Counted from the stretch's first letter, positions 1-6,506 are shown. The stretch: 6,506 bases of DNA from Halothiobacillaceae bacterium (GCA_011380105.1 DRZW01000026.1:1-6506); one strand, 5' to 3'. The notes: generated by a model from the sequence alone, not told the origin. Numbers and translations are program-made.

Positions 1-73
1 GCGTCTGCAATTGCCGTCGAACGGGGCTTTGGTGTTTTTAATTACCATACTCGCCAATCGGAAAGCATTCGCC

Positions 74-1282
74 GTGAACAATCATTTTGCTCGCATTAAT
101 CGTCTGCCACCTTACGTATTCAACATCATCGGGGAGTTGAAAGCGAAGGCACGCGCTGCAGGCGAGGATATTATCGACTTTGGAATGGGTAACCCAGATC
201 AGCCCACACCACCGCATATCGTTGAGAAAATGATTGAGGCGACCCGGCGCGGCGATACTCATCGTTATTCGCAATCCAAAGGTATTCCTCGGCTGCGCCG
301 GGCGATGTCGCACTGGTATCAGCGCCGCTACGATGTCCAGATTGATCCTGAAAGCGAGGCCATTGTTACTATTGGCTCCAAAGAAGGCTTGGGTCATTTG
401 GCTATGGCAACCCTGTCTGCCGGGGATACCGTGCTAGTGCCCAACCCGGCTTATCCGATCCATCCTTACGGCTCGGTGATTGCCGATGCAGATATCCGCC
501 ATGTGCGACTGACTCCGGATGTGGATTTTTTTGAGGAACTAAAGCGGGCGATTAAGGAAACCTGGCCCAAGCCGAAGATGCTGATCTTAAACTTCCCGGC
601 TAACCCGACTACCCAATGTGTGGATCTGGAGTTTTTCGAGAAGGTGGTCGCAATTTGCCGTGAAGCCGGTATCTGGGTGGTGCACGATTTAGCTTATGCC
701 GATATTGTTTTCGATGGTTATAAAGCCCCATCGATTATGCAAGTGCCCGGTGCAAAAGAAGTGGCCGTGGAATTTTTCACCCTTTCTAAAAGCTACAACA
801 TGCCCGGCTGGCGGGTAGGCTTTATGGTGGGTAACCCAACACTGGTAAACGCCTTGGCGCGGATTAAATCCTACTTTGACTACGGCACCTTCACCCCGAT
901 TCAGGTCGCCTCTATTCTGGCGCTAGAGGGGGATCAGACCTGCGTGGATGAAATCTGCGATATGTACCGTCGCCGCCGTGATGTGCTCTGCGAGGGCTTA
1001 AATGCGGCCGGCTGGGCCGTCGAGCCACCGCGGGCGACGATGTTTGTCTGGGCAAAAATCCCCGAACCATTTGCCGCGATGGGCTCCCTGGAATTCACCA
1101 AGCTTTTGTTATCAGAGGCCAAGGTTGCTGTATCACCGGGGATTGGTTTCGGTGATTACGGCGATGATCACGTCCGTTTCTCTCTGATTGAAAACGAACA
1201 TCGCACCCGTCAGGCGATTCGCGGGATCAAAGCCATGTTTCGCAAGCATGGCGTGCGCCTGCCGACGGATGGAGGACAATAA
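74..1282 (+). CDS. alaC: AlaC-type glutamate-pyruvate aminotransferase (alanine transaminase)
   Basis: This is a cytoplasmic PLP-dependent class I/II aminotransferase that would move an amino group from glutamate to pyruvate to make alanine. Numbered from the GTG start (402 aa), the fold-type I landmarks are all present: the MGNPD segment near the N terminus, PNPAYPIH, N177 in NFPANPT, D205 and Y208 in HDLAYAD, the Schiff-base lysine K239 in [11 protein letters not shown], and the carboxylate-binding R368 in VRFSL. The SKSYNMPGW and GTFTPIQVA stretches and the [19 protein letters not shown] segment closely resemble E. coli AlaC as I remember it. I chose GTG at 74 because it leaves a short tail before [10 protein letters not shown], as in AlaC, and a weak GGAAAG lies 8 nt upstream. 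A TTG at 11 would add 21 unlike residues. It is the first gene of the block with hom, 3 nt apart. The family call is firm; substrate preference is inferred from similarity. Confidence 0.93.
   Translation: MNNHFARINRLPPYVFNIIGELKAKARAAGEDIIDFGMGNPDQPTPPHIVEKMIEATRRGDTHRYSQSKGIPRLRRAMSHWYQRRYDVQIDPESEAIVTIGSKEGLGHLAMATLSAGDTVLVPNPAYPIHPYGSVIADADIRHVRLTPDVDFFEELKRAIKETWPKPKMLILNFPANPTTQCVDLEFFEKVVAICREAGIWVVHDLAYADIVFDGYKAPSIMQVPGAKEVAVEFFTLSKSYNMPGWRVGFMVGNPTLVNALARIKSYFDYGTFTPIQVASILALEGDQTCVDEICDMYRRRRDVLCEGLNAAGWAVEPPRATMFVWAKIPEPFAAMGSLEFTKLLLSEAKVAVSPGIGFGDYGDDHVRFSLIENEHRTRQAIRGIKAMFRKHGVRLPTDGGQ
1271..1276 (+). promoter_or_regulatory. Shine-Dalgarno site of hom
   Basis: GGAGGA lies 9 nt before the hom ATG at 1286 and overlaps the last codons of alaC. 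It is a near-perfect ribosome binding site and fixes the hom start. Its position inside alaC fits translation of both genes from one mRNA. Confidence 0.8.
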
Positions 1283-1285
1283 CTA

Positions 1286-2623
1286 ATGACAGCACAACCT
1301 CAAAACAACACACCGGTGCGGATTGGCCTGCTCGGTTTGGGCACTGTAGGGGGCGGCGTCGTCAATGTGCTTAATCGTAACGGCGCTGAAATCGCCCGCC
1401 GCGCCGGGCGCCCCATCGAAGTCATTCATGCCAGTGCGCGTAATCTGGATGCACCACGGATCTGCCCGCTGGAAGGCATGATGGTCACCACCAACCCGAT
1501 GGAAGTGGTGGAAAACCCCGATGTAGACGTCGTGGTGGAATTAATCGGTGGCATTAAACCGGCCGGCGATTTAATCAAGCGCGCTCTGGAGCTGGGTAAG
1601 CCGGTAGTCACTGCCAATAAGGCACTAATCGCCCATGATGGCATGGCACTGTTTGAAACCGCGCAGAAATACAATGCCACTGTCGCCTTTGAGGCGGCGG
1701 TGGCCGGCGGCATCCCGATTATCAAAGCGATTCGCGAAGGGCTGGCAGGCAACCGGATTGAATGGCTAGCCGGGATTATCAACGGCACCGGCAATTACAT
1801 TCTCACTGCGATGCGCGATGATGGCCGCGCGTTTGCTGAAGTGCTGGCCGAAGCTCAATATCTTGGCTATGCCGAGGCGGATCCGACCTTTGATGTCGAA
1901 GGCGTCGATGCAGCCCACAAACTGACCATTCTGGCCGCCACGGCCTTTGGTATGCCTTTGAAATTTGATGATGTCTACACCGAAGGCATCGGCGATATTG
2001 AGATTGCTGATGTCAACTATGCCCGTGAATTTGGCTATCAGATTAAACACTTAGGGATTGCCCGGCGTCGTGATGATGGCATCGAGCTGCGGGTCCACCC
2101 AACCCTAATCCCCGAAAAGCGCCTGCTGGCGAATGTAGATGGCGTCCAAAACGCGATTCTCGTCTGGGGGGATGCGGTTGGCCCCACCATGTACTATGGC
2201 GCGGGTGCCGGCGCTGAACCCACTGCCTCGGCGGTAATTGCCGATCTGGTCGATGTGGTGCGCACCATGACCGCTGATCCCATGCATCGCGTGCCGCACT
2301 TGGCTGTGGTGCCGGATGAAGTAGCTGATTTGCCGGTGGTGCCGATTGAATCGATTGATACCGCCTACTATCTGCGGATTGCCGTGCTTGATCGTCCGGG
2401 TGTGTTGGCTCGTATTGCCAAAATTCTTGCAGACAACGACATTTCCATTGAGGCGATGATGCAAAAGGAAATGACCGAAGACGAGCGCACCCTGCCTATC
2501 GTCATGCTGACCCACAAGGTTCGCGAGCGGGCGATGAATCGGGCTATTGCTAATATCGAAGCGCTCGATACTGTGCGCGGCTCAGTGGTGCGGATGCGGG
2601 TTGAAACCTTAAAGGGTGCTTGA
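1286..2623 (+). CDS. hom: Homoserine dehydrogenase with C-terminal ACT domain
   Basis: The enzyme reduces aspartate 4-semialdehyde to homoserine with NAD(P)H, the branch point towards threonine and methionine. The 445 aa match the usual monofunctional form without a fused aspartokinase. The Rossmann glycine motif GLGTVGGGV is at residues 17-25 and TANKALIA with K112 at 109-116. AAVAGGIPIIK is at 137-147 and GIINGTGNYI at 163-172. The catalytic/substrate segment carries E197, D203, D208 and K212, which line up with the acidic residues and lysine known from the yeast enzyme. Residues 361-436 form an ACT domain (LDRPGVLARIAKIL at about 368-381), the part that binds threonine for feedback inhibition in this family. 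The start is set by GGAGGA 9 nt upstream. It follows alaC by 3 nt, and its stop abuts the nuclease gene. No thrC follows, which is unusual for this arrangement. Confidence 0.96.
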   Translation: MTAQPQNNTPVRIGLLGLGTVGGGVVNVLNRNGAEIARRAGRPIEVIHASARNLDAPRICPLEGMMVTTNPMEVVENPDVDVVVELIGGIKPAGDLIKRALELGKPVVTANKALIAHDGMALFETAQKYNATVAFEAAVAGGIPIIKAIREGLAGNRIEWLAGIINGTGNYILTAMRDDGRAFAEVLAEAQYLGYAEADPTFDVEGVDAAHKLTILAATAFGMPLKFDDVYTEGIGDIEIADVNYAREFGYQIKHLGIARRRDDGIELRVHPTLIPEKRLLANVDGVQNAILVWGDAVGPTMYYGAGAGAEPTASAVIADLVDVVRTMTADPMHRVPHLAVVPDEVADLPVVPIESIDTAYYLRIAVLDRPGVLARIAKILADNDISIEAMMQKEMTEDERTLPIVMLTHKVRERAMNRAIANIEALDTVRGSVVRMRVETLKGA

Positions 2624-2628
2624 TATTT

Positions 2629-4092
2629 GTGTCCGATGACGCAAAGATTCGGCCTGGTCAGCTCATCCCCGAACTCGCCGAACTGCCACCCCCATTCAAC
2701 CGGCTTTGTTTTGTCGATTTGGAAACCACCGGCACCCGTCCCACCCGGGATCGGATCACCGAAATAGCCGCGATTCCGGTCGATGACGGGGTAGTGGGCA
2801 CACCGCTTGTCACCCTAATAGATCCGGGGGTGAACATCCCTGATGTGATTACCCGCCTAACCGGGATTGATAACGCCATGGTGGCCGGTGCGCCGACCTT
2901 TTCTCGCGTGGCCGATACATTGGCCCAGTTGCTTGATTCGCGCCTGTTGGTGGCGCACAACGCCCGCTTTGATTCTGGATTTCTACACAATGCCGGTAAA
3001 CGCGCTGGTCTGCACCTGCGCCTAGATAGCTTGTGTACGGTTAAGCTATCCCGCAAGCTTGATCGTCAATACCGTCGGCATAATCTGGATCAACTGCTTG
3101 AACGCTACAACCTCACTATTCACAACCGTCACCGTGCATGGGGTGATGCGGCGGTACTACCGTTGCTGCTTGCCCGTTTTTGTCAGCAGCACGGCCCTAT
3201 GGCAGTTGCTAAGGCATTATCGGCGCAATACAAGAAACTAAGCCTGCCACCGAACCTTGACCCAGCCTGTCTGCACGATTTGCCACAAACCCCCGGTGTA
3301 TACCGGTTTTACGGGGCTGATGGTGCCGTGCTGTACATCGGCAAATCAGTTAATTTATACAACCGGGTGCGCTCGCACTTCACCGCCGATCGGCAAAGTG
3401 ACCGCGAAATGCGGATTAACCAGCAAACAGTCCATATCGATTGGACGACAACGCCCGGTGAGTTCGGCGCATTGTTGCAAGAAGCACGCGAAGTAAAACA
3501 ACATCAGCCGATTTTTAATCGGCGATTACGCCGCCAGCGTGCCTTGCTCACGATCTATTGGCGCGATGATGACCCCGCCCCGCCTGAAATACGCGCCTTG
3601 GATGATATCGAACCGGCTGCATTGACTCATTGTCATGGCGTGTTTCGCTCCCAGAAAAAAGCGCGCGAAATGCTTCAAAATATCGCCCGTGCCTACCGGC
3701 TTTGCCCGCAGCAGCTCGGCTTAGAGAAAGGTCAAGGGCGTTGCTTTGCCCGGCAACTGGGTCATTGTGGTGGCGTTTGTGAAGGAGCCGAGCCGGAAAT
3801 CGCCCACCGTCTGCGCTTAAAGCAGGCACTCGCGCCCAAGGCGTTTGCTGCCTGGCCTTATTCCGGCCCGGTGATGCTAGAAGAATGCAACGATGCCGGC
3901 GACTGGTGTGTCGGGCATCTGTTTGACCAGTGGCGCTATCTGGGCACGTTTGAACATCCCGGAGATAATCACGCCGAGTTAATGCCGAGCCCCGCGGCAT
4001 TGGATATCGACTTGTATAAGCTGGCGGTGGACGGCTTGCTTAACCCGGCGAAGTTTAAAGCCGGGGTATTGCGGGTTCGTCCACTTTCTTGA
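2629..4092 (+). CDS. DEDDh 3'-5' exonuclease fused to UvrC/Cho-like GIY-YIG endonuclease
   Basis: This two-domain nuclease is probably for DNA repair. Numbered from GTG (487 aa), residues about 25-185 are a DnaQ/epsilon-like exonuclease. D30 and E32 (FVDLETTG), D115 (AHNARFDSGF), H168 and D173 (HRAWGD) make a complete DEDDh set. Residues about 220-300 are a GIY-YIG domain: GVY (223-225), LYIGK (235-239), R246, the metal-binding E285 in ALLQEARE, and N297. C359, C372, C380 and C384 follow (C-x12-C-x7-C-x3-C), resembling the cysteine cluster of UvrC. The UvrC helix-hairpin-helix and UvrB-binding parts are not evident, so it is closer to Cho. Both active sites look intact. Start choice is uncertain: GTG 2629 has AAAGGG 12 nt upstream, while TTG 2620 overlaps the hom stop as TTGA but leaves only 3 nt. 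The same fusion type is known in mycobacteria and other bacteria. Substrate and role here are inferred. Confidence 0.88.
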   Translation: MSDDAKIRPGQLIPELAELPPPFNRLCFVDLETTGTRPTRDRITEIAAIPVDDGVVGTPLVTLIDPGVNIPDVITRLTGIDNAMVAGAPTFSRVADTLAQLLDSRLLVAHNARFDSGFLHNAGKRAGLHLRLDSLCTVKLSRKLDRQYRRHNLDQLLERYNLTIHNRHRAWGDAAVLPLLLARFCQQHGPMAVAKALSAQYKKLSLPPNLDPACLHDLPQTPGVYRFYGADGAVLYIGKSVNLYNRVRSHFTADRQSDREMRINQQTVHIDWTTTPGEFGALLQEAREVKQHQPIFNRRLRRQRALLTIYWRDDDPAPPEIRALDDIEPAALTHCHGVFRSQKKAREMLQNIARAYRLCPQQLGLEKGQGRCFARQLGHCGGVCEGAEPEIAHRLRLKQALAPKAFAAWPYSGPVMLEECNDAGDWCVGHLFDQWRYLGTFEHPGDNHAELMPSPAALDIDLYKLAVDGLLNPAKFKAGVLRVRPLS

Positions 4093-4146
4093 GCGCACTA
4101 ATCGAATTAACCGCGGGTGTAATTAAGCTGTGTACTTAAATGCGGC

Positions 4147-4175
4147 TTGAGTTGGTGCAACTGTTGCTCTATGAT
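4147..4175 (+). promoter_or_regulatory. Sigma-70-type promoter of the DUF4160/DUF2442 pair
   Basis: TTGAGT (4147-4152, 4 of 6 to consensus) and TATGAT (4170-4175, 5 of 6) are separated by exactly 17 bp. The expected transcription start is about 4181-4184, which falls on the ATG at 4183. The promoter would make the pair independent of the alaC-hom-nuclease transcript. It is predicted from sequence only. Confidence 0.6.
4150..4167 (+). promoter_or_regulatory. Candidate operator: overlapping inverted repeats in the promoter spacer
   Basis: Two perfect short palindromes share a half-site. AGTTG-gtg-CAACT is at 4150-4162 and GCAAC-t-GTTGC at 4157-4167. The half-sites GTTG, CAAC and GTTG alternate between the -35 and -10 boxes. 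A protein bound here would block RNA polymerase. The helix-turn-helix protein encoded just downstream is the obvious candidate for self-repression. The arms are only 5 bp, so chance is not excluded. Confidence 0.4.
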
Positions 4176-4182
4176 TTAGTGT

Positions 4183-4410
4183 ATGCCTACTTTGCAGCGT
4201 TTCGATTATGCGCGGGTGATGATATATATCGAAGACCACCCACCACCCCATGTTCATGTGAAATTGTGTGATGGGCGGGAATGCATTGTTGAACTAGACA
4301 GTATTAAGATTATTGGGCGGATTGAAGGCCGTGAAATGCGCGAGGTTTTGGATTGGATTTCCGCGCAGCGGGATTTCCTGCACGATGAATGGCGGAGGTA
4401 TAACCCATGA
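4183..4410 (+). CDS. DUF4160 family small protein, possible toxin-like partner
   Basis: This 75-aa soluble protein has the signature of the DUF4160 family: an MPT start, a short beta segment (RVMIYIED), the conserved PPPHVHVK with H23 and H25, an acidic/hydrophobic strand region, then a helix ending in DEWRRYNP with W70 and N74. No membrane segment or signal peptide is seen. Length is typical and the gene looks intact. ATG 4183 is the only sensible start: an in-frame TAG lies at 4177-4179, and MPT is a common family start. There is no Shine-Dalgarno sequence, and the promoter predicts a transcript starting at or next to the ATG. The gene overlaps the DUF2442-HTH gene by ATGA. DUF4160 genes are commonly found beside DUF2442 genes, and such pairs are suspected toxin-antitoxin modules. 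The biochemical function is unknown. The paired histidines could suggest metal binding or catalysis, but that is a guess. Confidence 0.82.
   Translation: MPTLQRFDYARVMIYIEDHPPPHVHVKLCDGRECIVELDSIKIIGRIEGREMREVLDWISAQRDFLHDEWRRYNP
4394..4399 (+). promoter_or_regulatory. Strong Shine-Dalgarno site of the DUF2442-HTH gene
   Basis: GGAGGT stands 7 nt before the ATG at 4407, inside the end of the DUF4160 gene. It is close to ideal and contrasts with the missing site of the first gene. This suggests that more of the second protein is made. Confidence 0.8.
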
Positions 4411-4901
4411 GTTCGTTTTTTTTTCCAAAGATACAAGCAGTCCGTGCTTTGGAGCCCTACCGTCTCTTAACCACTTGGAGTACGGGTGAGGAGCTGGAAG
4501 TTGATGTCGAAGCGGTTTTACGTAAGAACCAAGCTCTCGCACCGATACTCGATCCCGAGGTTTTTGCCCGTGTGCGTATTGCGGATTGGGGTGGTGCTAT
4601 TGAATGGTTCGATGCGGAATTTGGTCAAGACAACGTTTATGCCTGGGCTAAGGAGCAAAATGGGCAAGTCAGCCATCAGATGTTTGATAGCTGGATGCAT
4701 CGCAACCAGTTATCGTTGACCTCGGCGGCTGAAGCCTTGGGGATAAGCCGCCGGATGGTGAGTTACTACCGAACCGCGCACAAGGCAATACCCCGATCCA
4801 TTTGGTTGGCTTGCTTGGGCTGGGAGGTGACTCGCCCGAAGCCGGATACCTTGCCAGTTTCTTTGCCTACCGCCCGTGAGTATGCCGCTAATCATGCTTA
4901 A
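4407..4901 (+). CDS. DUF2442 domain protein with C-terminal helix-turn-helix, possible antitoxin/repressor
   Basis: The protein has 164 aa and two parts. Residues about 7-82 fit DUF2442: a strand-rich N terminus (AVRALEPYRLLTTWSTGEELEV), then DVEAVL, LDPEVFARVRI and GGAIEWFDAE, with the usual D-N-VYAWA ending. Residues about 92-140 look like a Cro/XRE-type helix-turn-helix: SLTSAAEALGISRRMVSYYRT, with the first helix at about 104-111, the turn at GIS (112-114) and the recognition helix at about 115-123. IPRSIWLACLGWE follows. The last 20 residues are proline-rich and probably flexible. It is likely a DNA-binding partner of the DUF4160 protein, controlling the shared promoter and perhaps neutralising its partner. 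That role is inferred from order, the ATGA overlap and the domains. The start is fixed by GGAGGT 7 nt upstream. Codons 4-6 are TTT-TTT-TTT, a nine-T run prone to slippage. Confidence 0.82.
   Translation: MSSFFFPKIQAVRALEPYRLLTTWSTGEELEVDVEAVLRKNQALAPILDPEVFARVRIADWGGAIEWFDAEFGQDNVYAWAKEQNGQVSHQMFDSWMHRNQLSLTSAAEALGISRRMVSYYRTAHKAIPRSIWLACLGWEVTRPKPDTLPVSLPTAREYAANHA
4416..4424 (+). repeat. Nine-T homopolymer at codons 4-6 of the DUF2442-HTH gene
   Basis: Nine consecutive T encode Phe-Phe-Phe three codons after the start. Loss or gain of one T, or slippage of RNA polymerase, would shift the frame almost at the start of the regulator and leave the upstream DUF4160 gene intact. Confidence 0.9.
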
Positions 4902-4949
4902 ACCAGCCAGCTCGTCCTCTTTTCTCAAACAAGGCGGGCTGTAACAGGC

Positions 4950-6467
4950 TTAATCCAGCGGCAACTGACTGATCTGTGCGCCAAGCGGGGCATCGCATTT
5001 CAAGCGGAAGGCATTTTTCGCCTCCTCGGGGGTTAAGCCTTCAAGTTGCTGTAATTGGCTTTCTAAGACCTGCTCATCAGCCTCGGAAATATCTCGGCCT
5101 TGTGCATTGCGCTCGCGCATAAAGCGGCGTACCTGTTCGGCATCGCACTCCATAAACAGGATGTGCATAGGCACATTCAGGCTTTGTGCTAGGTGCATAA
5201 ACGGCTCGCGGTAACTGCGTTTGAGGAAGGTGGCATCCATGGTCATCTCAAATCCGGCGTTCAGGCCGATTTTTGCAATTTCCTGCAGGCGTTGATAGGT
5301 CTGCTCGGTGGCCCTTTGTGAGTAACGAACTGCTTTGTCGATAAACATGCGTTGGCGTTCGGCATCAGAGCGCACCCGAATCGCGCCGCGTGCCAACACT
5401 AACTCATGGCTGGCCAGTGATTTGCCCGAGGCACTAACGCCCACTGTGATAAACAAACGCGGTTGTCTTGGCGCTAGTAGCTCCAACGCCAATTGCATAT
5501 AAGCGCGATGCTCAGCAAAGGATGACTCAATCTCGGCGGCGCTCATGTCGTCTCGTAAGGTGAGCAGGGCGATTTTGGCTCGCACCGAGGCCCGATACGC
5601 CATGTAAAATGGCAACACAGCCAGTGCCTGGTAATCGCCGCTTTTTTCCAGATAATGGTTAAGTAGCAGACGAGCCGGGCCGATCAAGCGCCGCTTGTGT
5701 AAATCCATCAGCACAAAAGCGAGATCATTGGCGGTATCAATAAAGCGCAGATCGTCGTTGAACTCAATGCCATCAAAAATGAGCAGCGCATCATCTTTAA
5801 TGGCCATATTGGCCAGATGCATATCGCCATGGCAGGAGCGGATAAAACCGCTACGCTGGCGTTGTTCAATAATGGGTTTAATCGATTCAAACGCCGCTGT
5901 AATCTGGCTTTCTAAACGGGCGAGCCTGTCCTGATCGGCTTGTTCTTTAAGAAAGGGGGCAATCTGCTCGATGTTCTGCGCCATCGGTGCCCAAACCGTT
6001 TCGGATGACCCATAGTGCTCGGGGTTCGGTGCCGGTTCGGCATGGGTGTGGAAGTTGGCGATGGTTTCGGCCATTTCCATGACGAGTGCATCATCAAGCC
6101 CATTGCGTGCCGCGAAGTGATCAAGCTGGTTATCCTGCGCAAAGCGCTGCATGGCGATCACGCATTCAACCATTTGGTCAGGATCATCCGTGCGCTGGCC
6201 ATTGTGGTCAATGGTGAAGACTTCCTCGTATAATCCGGGGGCCAGACGGCTGTTGAGTTTGCGTTCAAGCTCGGCGAAATGGCAGCGGCGCGCCAGTGTG
6301 GAGAAATTTAAAAAGCCAAAATCAACAGCCTTTTTGATTTTATATGCCCGCTGGTTGGTCAAAAACACATGCGAGATATGGGTTTGGATGTGCGTTAGCG
6401 CCGGGTCTTTCTTAGCGAGCGCCTGTTTAAAGCTATTGATTGCGATTTGTTCTGCCGTTGTATCCAT
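4950..6467 (-). CDS. Fused APH-like kinase and P-loop ATPase/kinase (COG2187-COG0645 type)
   Basis: The 505-aa soluble protein has two kinase-like halves. Residues 1 to about 330 resemble the aminoglycoside phosphotransferase/choline kinase fold. They begin with AYKIKKAVDFGFLNFSTL (41-58) and RLAPGLYEEV, typical of COG2187. The catalytic loop HGDMHLAN (213-220, D215) and the metal-binding IFDGIEF (D232) follow. Residues about 337-505 are a P-loop domain: Walker A GVSASGKS (343-350, K349), VRSDAERQRM (365-374), MDATF (410-414), and a lid-like RRFMRERNAQGRD (447-459). Both active sites appear complete. Length fits the known fusion. The substrate is unknown; the APH name reflects the fold and should not be read as antibiotic resistance. 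Nothing nearby hints at a substrate. It is transcribed towards the DUF2442-HTH gene, 48 bp between stops. ATG 6467 is supported by AAGGCG just upstream. Confidence 0.88.
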   Translation of the reverse strand: MDTTAEQIAINSFKQALAKKDPALTHIQTHISHVFLTNQRAYKIKKAVDFGFLNFSTLARRCHFAELERKLNSRLAPGLYEEVFTIDHNGQRTDDPDQMVECVIAMQRFAQDNQLDHFAARNGLDDALVMEMAETIANFHTHAEPAPNPEHYGSSETVWAPMAQNIEQIAPFLKEQADQDRLARLESQITAAFESIKPIIEQRQRSGFIRSCHGDMHLANMAIKDDALLIFDGIEFNDDLRFIDTANDLAFVLMDLHKRRLIGPARLLLNHYLEKSGDYQALAVLPFYMAYRASVRAKIALLTLRDDMSAAEIESSFAEHRAYMQLALELLAPRQPRLFITVGVSASGKSLASHELVLARGAIRVRSDAERQRMFIDKAVRYSQRATEQTYQRLQEIAKIGLNAGFEMTMDATFLKRSYREPFMHLAQSLNVPMHILFMECDAEQVRRFMRERNAQGRDISEADEQVLESQLQQLEGLTPEEAKNAFRLKCDAPLGAQISQLPLD

Positions 6468-6471
6468 AATT

Positions 6472-6490
6472 CGCCTTATACTTAGAATAT
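6472..6490 (-). promoter_or_regulatory. Ribosome binding site and possible -10 box of the fused kinase gene
   Basis: On the minus strand, AAGGCG (6472-6477) lies 4 nt before the ATG at 6467 and is a fair Shine-Dalgarno site. TATTCT (6484-6489), in AT-rich DNA, could be a -10 box. The matching -35 would lie beyond the window edge, so the promoter is only half visible. Confidence 0.4.
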
Positions 6491-6506
6491 TTAATTAAGA
6501 ACACCC

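Noticed and set aside
11..42. Possible promoter (TTGCCG and TTTAAT) or small terminator hairpin (CCGT-cga-ACGG then T-rich) upstream of alaC
   Set aside because: The -35/-10 spacing would be 20 bp, which is too long. The hairpin has only four pairs and a broken T run. The start of the operon may lie outside the window.
11..73. Upstream TTG start for alaC adding 21 residues
   Set aside because: The added residues have no counterpart in AlaC, there is no ribosome binding site for the TTG, and GTG 74 gives the family's normal N-terminal length.
1426..2515. Long minus-strand open frames opposite hom
   Set aside because: They are frame shadows of a strongly conserved gene, show no recognisable domain, and have compositions dictated by the hom codons.
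3548..4000. 150-codon minus-strand open frame opposite the nuclease
   Set aside because: Rich in Arg, Gly and His as expected of a complementary-strand shadow, and with no recognisable motif.
4105..4126. Two AATTAA direct repeats flanking CCGCGG after the nuclease gene
   Set aside because: Very short, with no T run or stable stem. Not enough for a terminator or an insertion footprint.
4171..4179. Mini-ORF ATG-ATT-TAG just before the DUF4160 gene
   Set aside because: It lies inside the predicted -10 box and would not be transcribed from that promoter.
4902..4949. Possible bidirectional terminator between the convergent genes (CAGCC 4904-4908 with GGCTG 4937-4941)
   Set aside because: The five-pair stem would enclose a 28-nt loop and lacks a following T run on either strand.
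4950..6467. Reading the APH-like domain as an antibiotic resistance gene
   Set aside because: The APH fold is shared by many kinases. The COG2187-type N terminus and the fused P-loop domain mark a housekeeping-type family, not known aminoglycoside-modifying enzymes.

Overview
The window looks like ordinary chromosome from a gammaproteobacterium of moderate GC content. The main reason is the AlaC-type aminotransferase, which matches the enterobacterial AlaC sequence closely as I remember it. The other genes (an ACT-domain homoserine dehydrogenase, an exonuclease/GIY-YIG fusion and an APH/P-loop kinase fusion) fit the same group. I cannot name a genus from the sequence alone. No rRNA, tRNA, CRISPR array, transposase or phage structural gene is visible.

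Layout. Positions 74-4092 (+) are a tight three-gene block: alaC (glutamate-pyruvate aminotransferase), hom (homoserine dehydrogenase, 3 nt after alaC), and a two-domain nuclease that starts at or just after the hom stop. The nuclease joins a DEDDh 3'-5' exonuclease to a UvrC/Cho-like GIY-YIG endonuclease with a four-cysteine cluster. The first two genes make amino acids: alanine, and homoserine for threonine and methionine. The third looks like DNA repair and probably shares their transcript. In related bacteria threonine synthase (thrC) often follows hom, but it is absent here.

Positions 4147-4901 (+) hold a compact two-gene module with its own promoter: a 75-aa DUF4160 protein, then a 164-aa protein with a DUF2442 domain and a C-terminal helix-turn-helix, overlapping by ATGA. 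The arrangement suggests a toxin-antitoxin-like or self-regulated pair. Three details support controlled expression. The promoter (TTGAGT, 17 bp, TATGAT) predicts a transcript starting at or next to the first ATG, so it is probably leaderless. Inverted repeats lie in the spacer between -35 and -10. The second gene has a strong Shine-Dalgarno site, followed at once by a run of nine T inside its coding sequence. This module is the most interesting part of the window.

Positions 4950-6467 (-) encode a fused APH-like kinase/P-loop ATPase of the COG2187-COG0645 type, convergent with the module. Its substrate is unknown. About 50 bp separate the two convergent stops and I see no convincing terminator there. 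The 90 bp between the nuclease and the DUF4160 gene hold the module promoter and nothing else that I can support.
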